Shown piece after piece: positions 9,196-18,828 of a DNA stretch of 64,000 nucleotides; the stretch's first letter is position 1; every line of letters starts with the position of its first letter. The notes under the pieces are model-generated. The model was not told the DNA's origin. It saw nothing but the letters and a program-made list of their open reading frames with translations, and ran no database searches. Source of the DNA: Streptomyces sp. ADI95-17 (GTDB lineage: Bacteria > Actinomycetota > Actinomycetes > Streptomycetales > Streptomycetaceae). Location of the stretch: positions 83,574 to 147,573 of the forward strand of contig NZ_ML123049.1 of the NCBI RefSeq assembly GCF_003846175.1, given 5' to 3'. Both the position numbers and the translations under genes were made by a program.

Positions 9196-9960
9196 ATGCC
9201 GCCCTACGACCCGTCGACCTTTCCGCCCTTCGCTGTCACCGTCGACCTGGTCGTGCTCACGGTGCGCCGCCACGCGCTCTGCGCGCTGGTGGTACGCCGT
9301 GGTGAGCCACCGTTCCAGGGGCGATGGGCACTGCCCGGCGGGTTCGTCAAAGCCGATGAGGATCTCGGATCCGCAGCAGCGCGCGAGCTGGTCGAGGAGA
9401 CCGGCCTGTGCGCCCAGGATCCGTCGGCCCCGGCGGTCGGTAACGGCGCCCACCTCGAACAGCTCGCCACCTACGGCGATCCCGATCGTGACCCGCGGAT
9501 GCGGGTCGTCAGCGTCGCCCACCTCGCCCTGGCACCCGATCTGCCGGCCCCACGGGCCGGCGGCGATGCGAACAGCGCGCGATGGGCGTCCGTCGACGAC
9601 CTGCTCGGAGCGGACGGGAGCTTCGGCCAGGAAGGAGAGAGCCAGACCCCGCTGGCCTTCGACCATGCTCAGATCCTTGCCGACGGGGTCGAACGCGCCC
9701 GCTCCAAGATCGAGTACTCCTCCCTGGCCACCGCGTTCTGCCCTCAGGAGTTCACGGTCGGCGAGCTCCGGAGGGTGTACGAGGCGGTGTGGGGAGTGGT
9801 TCTCGACCCGCGGAACTTCCATCGCAAGGTCACCGGCACTCCCGGCTTCCTGGTGCCCACCGGCGGTACGACCACGCGCCAGGGCGGTCGCCCGGCCCAG
9901 CTCTTCCGGGCCGGGGCGGCCACCGTGCTCAACCCCCCGATGCTGAGGCCGGAAGTCTGA
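9196..9960 (+). CDS. Nudix hydrolase with C-terminal winged-helix-like domain (NrtR-type architecture)
   Basis: A 254-residue protein with a perfect Nudix box, GFVKADEDLGSAAARELVEE followed by TGL, at about residues 53-75. The C-terminal 90 residues (FTVGELRRVYEAVWG, then RNFHRKV) resemble the winged-helix tail of NrtR/Nudix regulators, which bind ADP-ribose or NAD intermediates and repress NAD metabolism genes. Because the Nudix box is intact it could be an active hydrolase, a regulator or both. The start at 9196 fits a leaderless transcript from the TATGAT box immediately upstream. An ABC transporter gene follows, but no NAD biosynthesis gene is adjacent, so the regulon is unknown. Confidence 0.85.
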   Translation: MPPYDPSTFPPFAVTVDLVVLTVRRHALCALVVRRGEPPFQGRWALPGGFVKADEDLGSAAARELVEETGLCAQDPSAPAVGNGAHLEQLATYGDPDRDPRMRVVSVAHLALAPDLPAPRAGGDANSARWASVDDLLGADGSFGQEGESQTPLAFDHAQILADGVERARSKIEYSSLATAFCPQEFTVGELRRVYEAVWGVVLDPRNFHRKVTGTPGFLVPTGGTTTRQGGRPAQLFRAGAATVLNPPMLRPEV

Positions 9961-10072
9961 CCTCGCGGAACACCCGCCGGGCTGGGGCTGCGCAAAAAGT
10001 CGGATATGTCGGGTTATCTTTCTGTGGTACCCGCCCTGCCGTCGAGCGGTCTCACCTTCCGCGAGGGAAGCG

Positions 10073-11962
10073 ATGCTCCAGGCCATCGGACTCACCACCA
10101 GCGCCCCCCGCCGCGGCCTTCGGGCCGCCGTGGACGATCTCACCTTCGAAGCCCGGCCCGGCCATGTCACCGCTCTTCTGGGTGCCCCCGGCTCGGGCAA
10201 GACCGCGGCCCTCCGCCTCATGCTGGAGCTCGACCCGGGGCGGGGGGTCACCTACTTCCGGGGCAGACCGATGCACCGGATCCCACACCCCGCACGTGAG
10301 GTGGGTGTGCTGCTCGGAGACGTACCGGGGCATCCGGCCCGGACCGCTCGCGGTCAGCTCCGGATGCTCTGTGCCGTCGCGGGCGTGCCTGTGGCACGGG
10401 CCGATGAGCTGCTTGAGCTCGTAGGCCTCGCCGGGCTCGGCGACCAGCGCATCGGGGCCCTCTCGCTCGGCATGGACCGACGCCTCGCCCTCGCTTCGGC
10501 GCTGCTGGGCGATCCGCACACGCTCGTTCTCGACGATCCGACGGAGGGCCTCGCTCCGCGCGAGGGTTCTTGGCTGCACGGGTTGTTGCAGGCCCATGCG
10601 GCCCGGGGCGGGACCGTTCTGTACTCCACGGCGGACCCCAAGGAGGCTGCCCGGGCCGCCGACCGAGTGGTCACCATCGACGGCGGACGCCTGGTCGCCG
10701 ACCAGGACGGCGGCGACTTCTCCCGCACTCGTCTCCGCCCCCGGGTCACGGTCCGGACCCCGCACGCGGCTCGCCTCGCGGCGGTGGTCAGCCGCGAGGC
10801 CCGGGCGGCCCGGCGCTCGGTCGAGGTGGTCACCGAAACCGGCGGACGTCTCGCCGTGTACGGCTCCACCTGCGCGGAGATCGGCGACACGGCGTTCCGG
10901 CACGGGCTTCCGGTGCATCGGCTGGCCGACGAGATCGGTGACACCGGCCCCACCGCGCCCCAGAACTCACCCGGGGACCCAACGGATCCAGGAGCCTCCA
11001 AAAGCCCCGCGGATCCCGCAAGCCCCGCCTGCCCCGCAGACCCTGGCCCCGCAGGGCCCGCCGGACGAGACAGCGGCGCGGGAGCCGGAGATCCGCGACC
11101 GGTCACGCGGGCATCGGCGCCGGAGTCGGCACTTCCCATCCGGCGCCGCTCGGCCCGGGGCCCGCTTCAGCCGCTGCGATACGAGTTGCGCCGTCTGTTC
11201 GGCGTCAGGACGACCACCCTGATCATGGCCGTTGTTCTGGCCGTCTCCGTCGGGCTCTCCGTGCTCCTCGCCCGCAACGCCCATGCGCCTCTGCCGAAAG
11301 TGCTCGCGGCCTGGCCGTCGCTGCTGCCGCTGCCGCCCGTGGCGGTCGGGGCCGGACTGCTCGGCGCCCTCTCGTTCGGCGACGAATTCCGCTACCCGGC
11401 GCTCGCGGCGGGCCGCGGAACGGTTCCCCGCCGCCTGGGACTGCTTCTGGCCAAACTGGTGGTGTCCGCAAGCGTCGCCGTGGTGCTCGCCCTGGCCGTC
11501 GTCCTGGTCTCCGCGGAGACCCTTCGCCTCGTGTACGGCCATGACTGGCTCCACGTACCGCCGAATTCCGTTTCGCTGGGCATGAGTTGGGTGGCGCTGA
11601 CCGTGGGCTGCGCCTGGGCGGGCCTCCTGGCGGCCGGAGTCTTCAGGGTGACCACGGCCGGTGTCGCCGCGGTGCTTGCCGTCCCCGTACTGGTCGTACC
11701 ACTTGTCCAGCTGGTGCTGACGGGGCCCGGGGTCCGTCCGGTCACCGGGCTTCCGGCCAGGCTCCGTGAACTGATGTGGCCGCGCTGGCCGCACGAGACG
11801 GACCGCTGGATCGCGCTCGTCGTGGGTGTCGTGGGGCATCCGGTGGGAGCCGCGTTGGCGCTCTCGCTGTCGGTTCTGGTCTGCGCCTATCTGTTCACCG
11901 GCCTTCAGGGCAGGGCCCGTTGGCGCTCGCAGAGGGCCGCCGGGTCGAGTCAAGCCTCGTAA
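10073..11962 (+). CDS. ABC transporter, ATPase fused to ABC-2-type permease
   Basis: A 629-residue fusion. The ATPase domain is at about residues 1-240, with Walker A GAPGSGKT and Walker B TLVLDDPTEGL. The signature motif is degenerate (LSLGMDRR in place of LSGGQ). Residues 295-350 are a linker rich in Pro, Gly, Asp and Ser. The C-terminal 250 residues contain about six hydrophobic segments typical of ABC-2 exporters. The ATG at 10073 has GAGGGAAG just upstream. The substrate is not predictable; half-transporters of this layout usually act as homodimers in export. It ends about 125 nt before whiH and is probably a separate transcription unit. Confidence 0.85.
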   Translation: MLQAIGLTTSAPRRGLRAAVDDLTFEARPGHVTALLGAPGSGKTAALRLMLELDPGRGVTYFRGRPMHRIPHPAREVGVLLGDVPGHPARTARGQLRMLCAVAGVPVARADELLELVGLAGLGDQRIGALSLGMDRRLALASALLGDPHTLVLDDPTEGLAPREGSWLHGLLQAHAARGGTVLYSTADPKEAARAADRVVTIDGGRLVADQDGGDFSRTRLRPRVTVRTPHAARLAAVVSREARAARRSVEVVTETGGRLAVYGSTCAEIGDTAFRHGLPVHRLADEIGDTGPTAPQNSPGDPTDPGASKSPADPASPACPADPGPAGPAGRDSGAGAGDPRPVTRASAPESALPIRRRSARGPLQPLRYELRRLFGVRTTTLIMAVVLAVSVGLSVLLARNAHAPLPKVLAAWPSLLPLPPVAVGAGLLGALSFGDEFRYPALAAGRGTVPRRLGLLLAKLVVSASVAVVLALAVVLVSAETLRLVYGHDWLHVPPNSVSLGMSWVALTVGCAWAGLLAAGVFRVTTAGVAAVLAVPVLVVPLVQLVLTGPGVRPVTGLPARLRELMWPRWPHETDRWIALVVGVVGHPVGAALALSLSVLVCAYLFTGLQGRARWRSQRAAGSSQAS

Positions 11963-12051
11963 CACTCTTGAATGTGCCCGGTTTATACCAGTAAAGCGTC
12001 AATTGGGGGGCTGGCGGCGATCACCCTTTCGTGTGCTTTTCACCAAAGACC

Positions 12052-12079
12052 TCAAGAGCCGAGTGAGCTACGCCGACAA
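12052..12079 (+). promoter_or_regulatory. Candidate sigma-WhiG promoter of whiH
   Basis: TCAA (12052-12055), a 16-nt spacer, then GCCGACAA (12072-12079) match the WhiG consensus TAAA-N15/16-GCCGATAA at 3 of 4 and 7 of 8 positions. Transcription would begin at about 12085-12087, at or just before the GTG start of whiH. It is established that whiH depends on sigma-WhiG in S. coelicolor; the assignment of this exact sequence is mine. Confidence 0.6.
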
Positions 12080-12086
12080 AGGATGC

Positions 12087-12974
12087 GTGAGTACCCTTGC
12101 GCACACCATGATGACCGCCGCCCGCTCCGCCGATTCCGGCCTCGCCGGCCCGGGTGAAATCGATCGCTACCCGTACGCGGAGGCGCCTGCCGGCGAGCGG
12201 GCCGCTCTTCGTTCCTGGGACGGCCCCGACGCAGACCTCGGTCGGGTGAGCCGACGGGGCTCGGCCAGTCGGGGCCGCGGCCTCCACGGCCAACTCGTTC
12301 AGCAGCTGGGTCAGATGATCGTCTCCGGCGACCTGGGCGCCGACCGCCCCCTCGTGCCGGAGGAGATCGGCCAGCGTTTCGAGGTCTCCCGTACCGTCGT
12401 ACGCGAATCGCTGCGTGTCCTGGAGGCCAAAGGCCTGGTCAGTGCCCGGCCCAACGTGGGTACCCGGGTCCGCCCCGTCAGCGACTGGAACCTGCTGGAC
12501 CCCGACATCATCGAATGGCGCGCCTTCGGCCCCCAGCGCGAGGACCAGCGTCGCGAGCTCGGGGAGCTCCGTTGGACGATCGAGCCCCTTGCGGCTCGTC
12601 TCGCTGCGGGTCACGGCCGCGAGGACATTCAGCAGCGCCTCGGCGACATGGTCGAGATCATGGGGCACGCGGTCGGGCAGGGCGATGCGATCACCTGTTC
12701 CCGGGCCGACGCGGAGTTCCACTCCCTGCTCATCCAGGCGGCGGGCAACCGCATGCTGGAGCACCTTTCCGGCATCGTCTCCGCGGCACTGCAGGTCTCG
12801 GGCGGACCGGTCACGGGCTGTGACCGCCCCGGCGAGGCCTCCCTCGGCCACCACGCCCGGATCGTCGACGCCCTCGCTTCCGGTGACGCGGCGGGTGCAG
12901 AATCGGCCATGCGGCAGCTGCTCGTCGTCCACCCCGAGGTGGAGCGCGTGGTGCCCGCGCCCCGCGAGCACTGA
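12087..12974 (+). CDS. whiH: Sporulation transcription factor WhiH (GntR family)
   Basis: A 295-residue GntR/FadR-type regulator needed for orderly sporulation septation in aerial hyphae. A flexible 60-residue N terminus is followed by a winged helix-turn-helix at about residues 66-130 (EIGQRFEVSRTVVRESLRVL) and an FCD-like effector domain at about 150-285, including the ADAEFHSLL segment. Length matches the known S. coelicolor protein. The GTG at 12087 is favoured: the candidate WhiG-type promoter would place the transcript start at or within two bases of it, implying leaderless or nearly leaderless mRNA; ATG codons at 12108 and 12111 are alternatives. Its position directly before hrdB is the conserved Streptomyces order. 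Confidence 0.95.
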   Translation: MSTLAHTMMTAARSADSGLAGPGEIDRYPYAEAPAGERAALRSWDGPDADLGRVSRRGSASRGRGLHGQLVQQLGQMIVSGDLGADRPLVPEEIGQRFEVSRTVVRESLRVLEAKGLVSARPNVGTRVRPVSDWNLLDPDIIEWRAFGPQREDQRRELGELRWTIEPLAARLAAGHGREDIQQRLGDMVEIMGHAVGQGDAITCSRADAEFHSLLIQAAGNRMLEHLSGIVSAALQVSGGPVTGCDRPGEASLGHHARIVDALASGDAAGAESAMRQLLVVHPEVERVVPAPREH

Positions 12975-13041
12975 GTGCAACGCGGCCGGGGTCTGTGAAC
13001 CGCGTGTCGCCGGGCCGCCATGGTCCGGCGGCACAGTTGTG

Positions 13042-13066
13042 GGGAATTTGCACCCTTGGTCTGGTT
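13042..13066 (+). promoter_or_regulatory. Candidate ECF-sigma promoter of hrdB
   Basis: GGGAAT (13042-13047), a 16-nt spacer and GTT (13064-13066) resemble SigR/ShbA-type ECF promoters (GGGAAT, about 16-19 nt, GTT). In S. coelicolor one hrdB promoter is SigR-dependent and in S. griseus an ECF factor (ShbA) drives hrdB, so an ECF promoter is expected here. The spacer is at the short end. The transcribed leader would be about 225 nt. Confidence 0.5.
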
Positions 13067-13298
13067 CATCGCAAATGAGGTGTGACTCGGGCCACGCGGA
13101 TTGGGCGTAACACTCCTCGAAACAGTGCGATGACTTAAGAGGTGACCGCCGCGGAAGGAATACAGCAGCCATTCAGTGCGCTGTGCAGTTCTGAGGCCAA
13201 ACCCGCGCCGCCGGTACATTCCCAGCCCGGCGGTCGTCGGCTCCAGTCCTCTCCAGGACAGGGCCGGAAGCCGTTTCCATCGTTCCGAGAGGTTGTTC

Positions 13299-14846
<1,548 letters not shown>

Positions 14847-14866
14847 GTCGTAGGAGCACACGGACC

Positions 14867-14901
14867 GAGGGCCCGGATCCCATTGGGGGAGCCGGGCTCT
14901 C
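14867..14901 (+). terminator. hrdB terminator hairpin
   Basis: Arms GAGGGCCCGGATCC (14867-14880) and GGAGCCGGGCTCTC (14888-14901) pair with two mismatches across a 7-nt loop, 20 nt after the hrdB stop. There is no T-run, as is common for Streptomyces terminators. Confidence 0.75.
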
Positions 14902-14979
14902 GGCCTATCAACGCGTGCGGTCGGCGACCGGCGGCATGACTCTGGGTGGGAATGGTTCACCACAGAGTCAGGAGCCCGC

Positions 14980-15810
14980 ATGTCCCGTACCGTCTTCCGC
15001 ACCCTGACCGGGGCGTTCGCCCTGGTCGCCGCCACGGCCCTGATACCGCTCGGATCTCCCGCCAGGGCGGCCGAGGACGGCATAGTCATCGGTGGTCAGC
15101 CGGCACACGTCAAGGACAACCCCTGGGTTGTGGCACTCTCCAGCCGTGACCGGTTCGGGGACGCGCGCGCCGGCCAGTTCTGCGGCGGTGTCGTGGTGGC
15201 GCCGAAGAAGGTGCTGACCGCTGCGCACTGCCTGAGCCACGAGGCGCTCGGCGTCGATGCCGGCAGTGTGCGTGATCTGCGGATCATCGCGGGCCGCGAC
15301 GCTCTGCGCGGGACCGGGGGGCAGGAGATAGCCGTGCGGGAGACCTGGACCAATCCGGGATTCAACCCCGCCACGAACGCGGGGGACCTGGCCGTGCTCA
15401 CCCTCGCCGACGCGCTTCCCGGGGAGAGCGTGATCCCGATGGCCGAAACCGGCGATGAGGCGTACGCGCCGGGCACCGCGGCGGTCGTCTACGGGTGGGG
15501 TGACACAACGGGCAACAGCGACTACGCGTCGTCGCTGCGGTCCGCGAAAGTGAGCGTTCTGCCCGACGCCGCGTGCGCGCAGGCCTATCCGGGCGGCAGG
15601 AACGGCACGTACGACGCCTCAGCGATGCTCTGCGCGGGCGAACTGCTCGGCGGGTACGACGCATGCCAGGGCGACAGCGGCGGGCCGCTGGTGGCCCGTG
15701 GGAGGCTCATCGGACTGGTGTCCTGGGGGAACGGCTGCGCCAGGGCGGGCAGCCCCGGGGTGTACACGCGGATCTCCGCCGCGATCGGCTGGATGCCGGA
15801 AGGCAGCTGA
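14980..15810 (+). CDS. Secreted trypsin-like serine protease (S1 family)
   Basis: A 276-residue exported protease. A Sec signal peptide (about residues 1-30, ending PARA before AEDG) is followed by the mature start IVIGG, recalling the IVGG neo-N terminus of activated trypsins; a short propeptide may need removal. The catalytic triad is visible as His83 (TAAHC), Asp136 (GDLAVL) and Ser233 (GDSGGPL). Asp227, six residues before the Ser, predicts cleavage after Lys or Arg. Cysteines around the His, the Ser and the C terminus can form the usual disulfides. The ATG at 14980 has AGGAG upstream. A strong bidirectional hairpin separates it from the convergent next gene. Confidence 0.93.
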   Translation: MSRTVFRTLTGAFALVAATALIPLGSPARAAEDGIVIGGQPAHVKDNPWVVALSSRDRFGDARAGQFCGGVVVAPKKVLTAAHCLSHEALGVDAGSVRDLRIIAGRDALRGTGGQEIAVRETWTNPGFNPATNAGDLAVLTLADALPGESVIPMAETGDEAYAPGTAAVVYGWGDTTGNSDYASSLRSAKVSVLPDAACAQAYPGGRNGTYDASAMLCAGELLGGYDACQGDSGGPLVARGRLIGLVSWGNGCARAGSPGVYTRISAAIGWMPEGS

Positions 15811-15835
15811 ACGACACCACCACACAGGTACGAGA

Positions 15836-15866
15836 ACGGGCGGCCCCCCTTGGGGGAGCCGCCCGT
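15836..15866. terminator. Bidirectional terminator between protease and DUF7455 genes
   Basis: ACGGGCGGC plus CCCCC (15836-15849) pairs with GGGGG plus A-GCCGCCCGT (15852-15866) around a two-base turn. It lies between two convergent genes, so it can stop transcription from both sides. Confidence 0.85.
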
Positions 15867-15911
15867 CGGCAGGTCCGGGACCTGGCCCTTGCTCGTCGTG
15901 GATGCGAGGTG

Positions 15912-16145
15912 TCAGTGTTGTTCCTCTTCGGCGGCTTGGGCCTGCACAGCCGTGAGCCGGTCCGTCTCATCCTGTATTTCCGCGGCGATCTTCTTGAGTT
16001 CCGGCTCGAACTTGCGACCGTGGTGGGCGCAGAAGAGCAGTTCACCGCCGCTGATCAGGACGACGCGCAGATATGCCTGGGCGCCGCAACGGTCACAGCG
16101 GTCTGCTGCGGTCAGCGGGCTCGCGGGGGTCAGAACAGTAGTCAC
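15912..16145 (-). CDS. Small zinc-ribbon-like protein (DUF7455 type)
   Basis: A 77-residue protein conserved in actinomycetes. It contains CDRCGAQA and, about 20 residues later, CAHHGRKF, giving a CxxC...CxxH pattern that probably binds zinc; the C-terminal half is helical and Glu/Gln-rich. The GTG start at 16145 is supported by AGAGG upstream. No function is established. Its neighbour across the intergenic region is parE, transcribed in the opposite direction, so the two promoters share 435 nt. Confidence 0.8.
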   Translation of the reverse strand: MTTVLTPASPLTAADRCDRCGAQAYLRVVLISGGELLFCAHHGRKFEPELKKIAAEIQDETDRLTAVQAQAAEEEQH

Positions 16146-16580
16146 GTCGCCTCTTCTCTAGCTCGACGAGCTGTCGTACCAGGGTCAACATCCAACCAGG
16201 CCGAAAACGTTCCCGCTCGTGGCTTTTCTTCGAAACTTCTTCTCGAGATGGCTGTCTGTTGCCGGTTGGCGGCGAATGTGCCGTATTGCGTAGCGCTACG
16301 GTTTCGCGTTGCTTGTCTTGGTGGGATCCTCCCGGCCGGCTTGCCGGTTTGTTCATGAGGACGTGCCCGGAGCCTAAATGGTTCATGCCTGGAAGGGAAC
16401 GTGATGTTCGCGTCACTCCTACGAGGGATCGAACGCACATGCGAGGCTGGACTAGTGTGAGGGTTGTCGAAGGGTGGCGGTACAACCGCTCTACCAGGCC
16501 TCGGTACCCTCTCAGCGGCGACCGAAGCCGAGCCCGATACCCACTGGGCCCCAAATGAAATTCAGCGAGGAGCGAACCGC
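16146..16580. other. Divergent promoter region between DUF7455 gene and parE
   Basis: This 435-nt region has no plausible gene. For parE a TAGTGT box at 16453-16458 is an acceptable -10 but lacks a good -35. A degenerate TCGAAC-GCAC-ATGCGA element (16429-16444) overlaps the expected -35 and is only a weak LexA-like match. The area from 16200 to 16330 is lower in GC than the genes around it, as expected for promoters. Confidence 0.4.
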
Positions 16581-18701
16581 GTGACCGCCGATACGTCCGT
16601 GCCGTCCACTGCGCTGCTGACCGGAGCAGACCGAGACGGTTCCAACTACACCGCGCGGCATCTGCTCGTACTCGAGGGGCTCGAAGCGGTTCGCAAGCGC
16701 CCCGGGATGTACATCGGGTCCACCGACAGCCGCGGTCTCATGCACTGCCTCTGGGAGATCATCGACAATTCCGTCGACGAGGCCCTGGGTGGTTACTGCG
16801 ATCACATCGAGGTCATCCTCCACGACGACAATTCCGTGGAGGTCCGTGACAACGGGCGGGGTATCCCCGTCGATGTCGAGCCCAAGACGGGCCTGTCCGG
16901 CGTCGAGGTCGTGATGACCAAGCTGCACGCCGGCGGAAAGTTCGGCGGCGGTTCCTACGCCGCGTCCGGCGGTCTGCACGGCGTCGGCGCCTCCGTCGTC
17001 AACGCGCTCTCCGCCCGGCTGGACGTCGAGGTCGACCGCAGCAGCGCGACGCACTCGATCAGCTTCCGGCGCGGAGTCCCGGGGATCTTCACCGAGCAGG
17101 GGCCGGACAGCCCGTTCGACCCGGCCAACGGCCTGCTCAAGGGCAAGCGGGTACCGAAGACGCGCACCGGCACCAGGGTGCGCTACTGGGCGGACCGGCA
17201 GATCTTCCTCAAGGACGCCAAGCTCAACCTGGAGACGCTCTATCAGCGGGCACGGCAGACGGCCTTCCTCGTTCCGGGGCTCACGATCGTCGTCCGCGAC
17301 GAACGCGGGCTCGACGGCGAGGGCAAGACCGAGGAGACCTTCCGTTTCGACGGCGGCATCAGCGAATTCTGCGAGTACCTCGCCCAGGACAAGGCGGTCT
17401 GCGACGTCCTGCGCCTGACCGGACAGGGCACTTTCAAGGAGACCGTGCCGGTCCTGGACGAGCGCGGTCACATGACGGCGACCGAGGTCACGCGTGAGCT
17501 CGCGGTCGACATTGCCCTGCGCTGGGGCACCGGGTACGACACCAACCTCAAGTCGTTCGTCAACATCATCGCCACCCCCAAGGGCGGCACCCATGTGACC
17601 GGATTCGAGCGCTCCGTGACCAAGACGGTCAACGAGGCGCTGCGCTCCGCCAAGCTGCTTCGCGTCGCCGAGGACGACATCGTCAAGGACGACGCGCTGG
17701 AGGGCCTCACCGCGGTGGTCACCGTGCGTCTGGCCGAGCCGCAGTTCGAGGGCCAGACCAAGGAGGTGCTCGGCACCTCGGCGGCCAACCGGATCGTCGC
17801 CAACGTCGTGGCCAAGGAGCTCAAGGCGTTCCTGACCTCGACGAAGCGTGACGCCAAGGCCCAGGCGAGGGCGGTCCTCGACAAGGCCGTCGCGGCCGCG
17901 CGGACCCGCATCGCGGCCCGCCAGCACAAGGACGCCCAGCGTCGCAAGACGGCGCTGGAGTCCTCCTCGCTGCCGGCGAAGCTCGCCGACTGCCGCAGCG
18001 ACGACGTGGACCGCAGCGAACTCTTCATCGTCGAGGGCGACTCCGCGCTCGGTACGGCGAAGCTCGCCCGGAACAGCGAGTTCCAGGCGCTGCTGCCGAT
18101 CCGGGGCAAGATCCTCAACGTCCAGAAGGCCTCCGTCTCGGACATGCTGAAGAACGCCGAGTGCGGCGCGATCATCCAGGTCATAGGAGCCGGGTCCGGA
18201 CGGACCTTCGACATCGACGCGGCCCGCTACGGGAAGATCGTCCTGCTGGTGGACGCCGATGTCGACGGCGCGCACATCCGCGTTCTGCTGCTGACGCTCT
18301 TCCAGCGGTACATGCGGCCCATGGTCGAGGCCGGACGGGTCTTCGCCGCGGTACCGCCGCTGCACCGGATCGAGCTGGTCCAGCCGAAGAAGGGCCAGGA
18401 CAAGTACATCTACACGTACTCGGACAACGAGCTGCGCCAGCGCCTGCTGGAGCTCCAGCGGAAGAACGTCCGGTACAAGGACTCGATCCAGCGTTACAAG
18501 GGCCTGGGCGAGATGGACGCCGACCAGTTGGCGGAGACCACGATGGATCCGCGCCACCGCACCCTGCGGAGGATCAACATCGGAGACCTGGAAGCGTCCG
18601 AGCAGGTCTTCGATCTGCTGATGGGCAATGAGGTGGCGCCGCGCAAGGAGTTCATCACCAGCTCCGCCGCCACGCTGGACCGCTCGCGCATCGACGTCTG
18701 A
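16581..18701 (+). CDS. parE: DNA topoisomerase IV subunit B (GyrB-type ATPase)
   Basis: The 706-residue ATPase subunit of topoisomerase IV, which decatenates replicated chromosomes with ParC. The GHKL ATPase motifs are EIIDNSVDEA, DNGRGIP and GGLHGVG; the Toprim metal motifs are EGDSALG and DADVDGAHI. I name it parE rather than gyrB because it is unlinked to dnaN/recF here and sits in the hrdB-parE order known in Streptomyces, with parC 11 kb away. The GTG at 16581 with AGGAG upstream gives the expected length; the open frame before it has no family similarity. A 16-bp perfect hairpin follows the stop. Confidence 0.95.
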   Translation: MTADTSVPSTALLTGADRDGSNYTARHLLVLEGLEAVRKRPGMYIGSTDSRGLMHCLWEIIDNSVDEALGGYCDHIEVILHDDNSVEVRDNGRGIPVDVEPKTGLSGVEVVMTKLHAGGKFGGGSYAASGGLHGVGASVVNALSARLDVEVDRSSATHSISFRRGVPGIFTEQGPDSPFDPANGLLKGKRVPKTRTGTRVRYWADRQIFLKDAKLNLETLYQRARQTAFLVPGLTIVVRDERGLDGEGKTEETFRFDGGISEFCEYLAQDKAVCDVLRLTGQGTFKETVPVLDERGHMTATEVTRELAVDIALRWGTGYDTNLKSFVNIIATPKGGTHVTGFERSVTKTVNEALRSAKLLRVAEDDIVKDDALEGLTAVVTVRLAEPQFEGQTKEVLGTSAANRIVANVVAKELKAFLTSTKRDAKAQARAVLDKAVAAARTRIAARQHKDAQRRKTALESSSLPAKLADCRSDDVDRSELFIVEGDSALGTAKLARNSEFQALLPIRGKILNVQKASVSDMLKNAECGAIIQVIGAGSGRTFDIDAARYGKIVLLVDADVDGAHIRVLLLTLFQRYMRPMVEAGRVFAAVPPLHRIELVQPKKGQDKYIYTYSDNELRQRLLELQRKNVRYKDSIQRYKGLGEMDADQLAETTMDPRHRTLRRINIGDLEASEQVFDLLMGNEVAPRKEFITSSAATLDRSRIDV

Positions 18702-18703
18702 GC

Positions 18704-18737
18704 GATGCCGTCTCCACCCACGGGTGGAGACGGCATC
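18704..18737 (+). terminator. parE terminator hairpin
   Basis: GATGCCGTCTCCACCC (18704-18719) and GGGTGGAGACGGCATC (18722-18737) are perfectly complementary 16-nt arms with a minimal loop, beginning 3 nt after the parE stop. Confidence 0.9.
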
Positions 18738-18828
18738 TCCACCCGTGATCAACCCCTGAGCCGATGCTCCGATCCGGCCGCTTCCGTAGCGTCGAAGGTG
18801 TTCACCTTCCCGCACATCGGAGGCACCC

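Noticed and set aside
11992..12023. Alternative WhiG-like promoter TAAA...GGCGATCA upstream of whiH
   Set aside because: The spacer is 20 nt rather than 15-16 and the -10 has two mismatches; the TCAA-N16-GCCGACAA pair fits better.
16429..16444. LexA-like TCGAAC-GCAC-ATGCGA before parE
   Set aside because: Only 10 of 12 half-site positions match, one half is poor, and parE is not a classical SOS gene.
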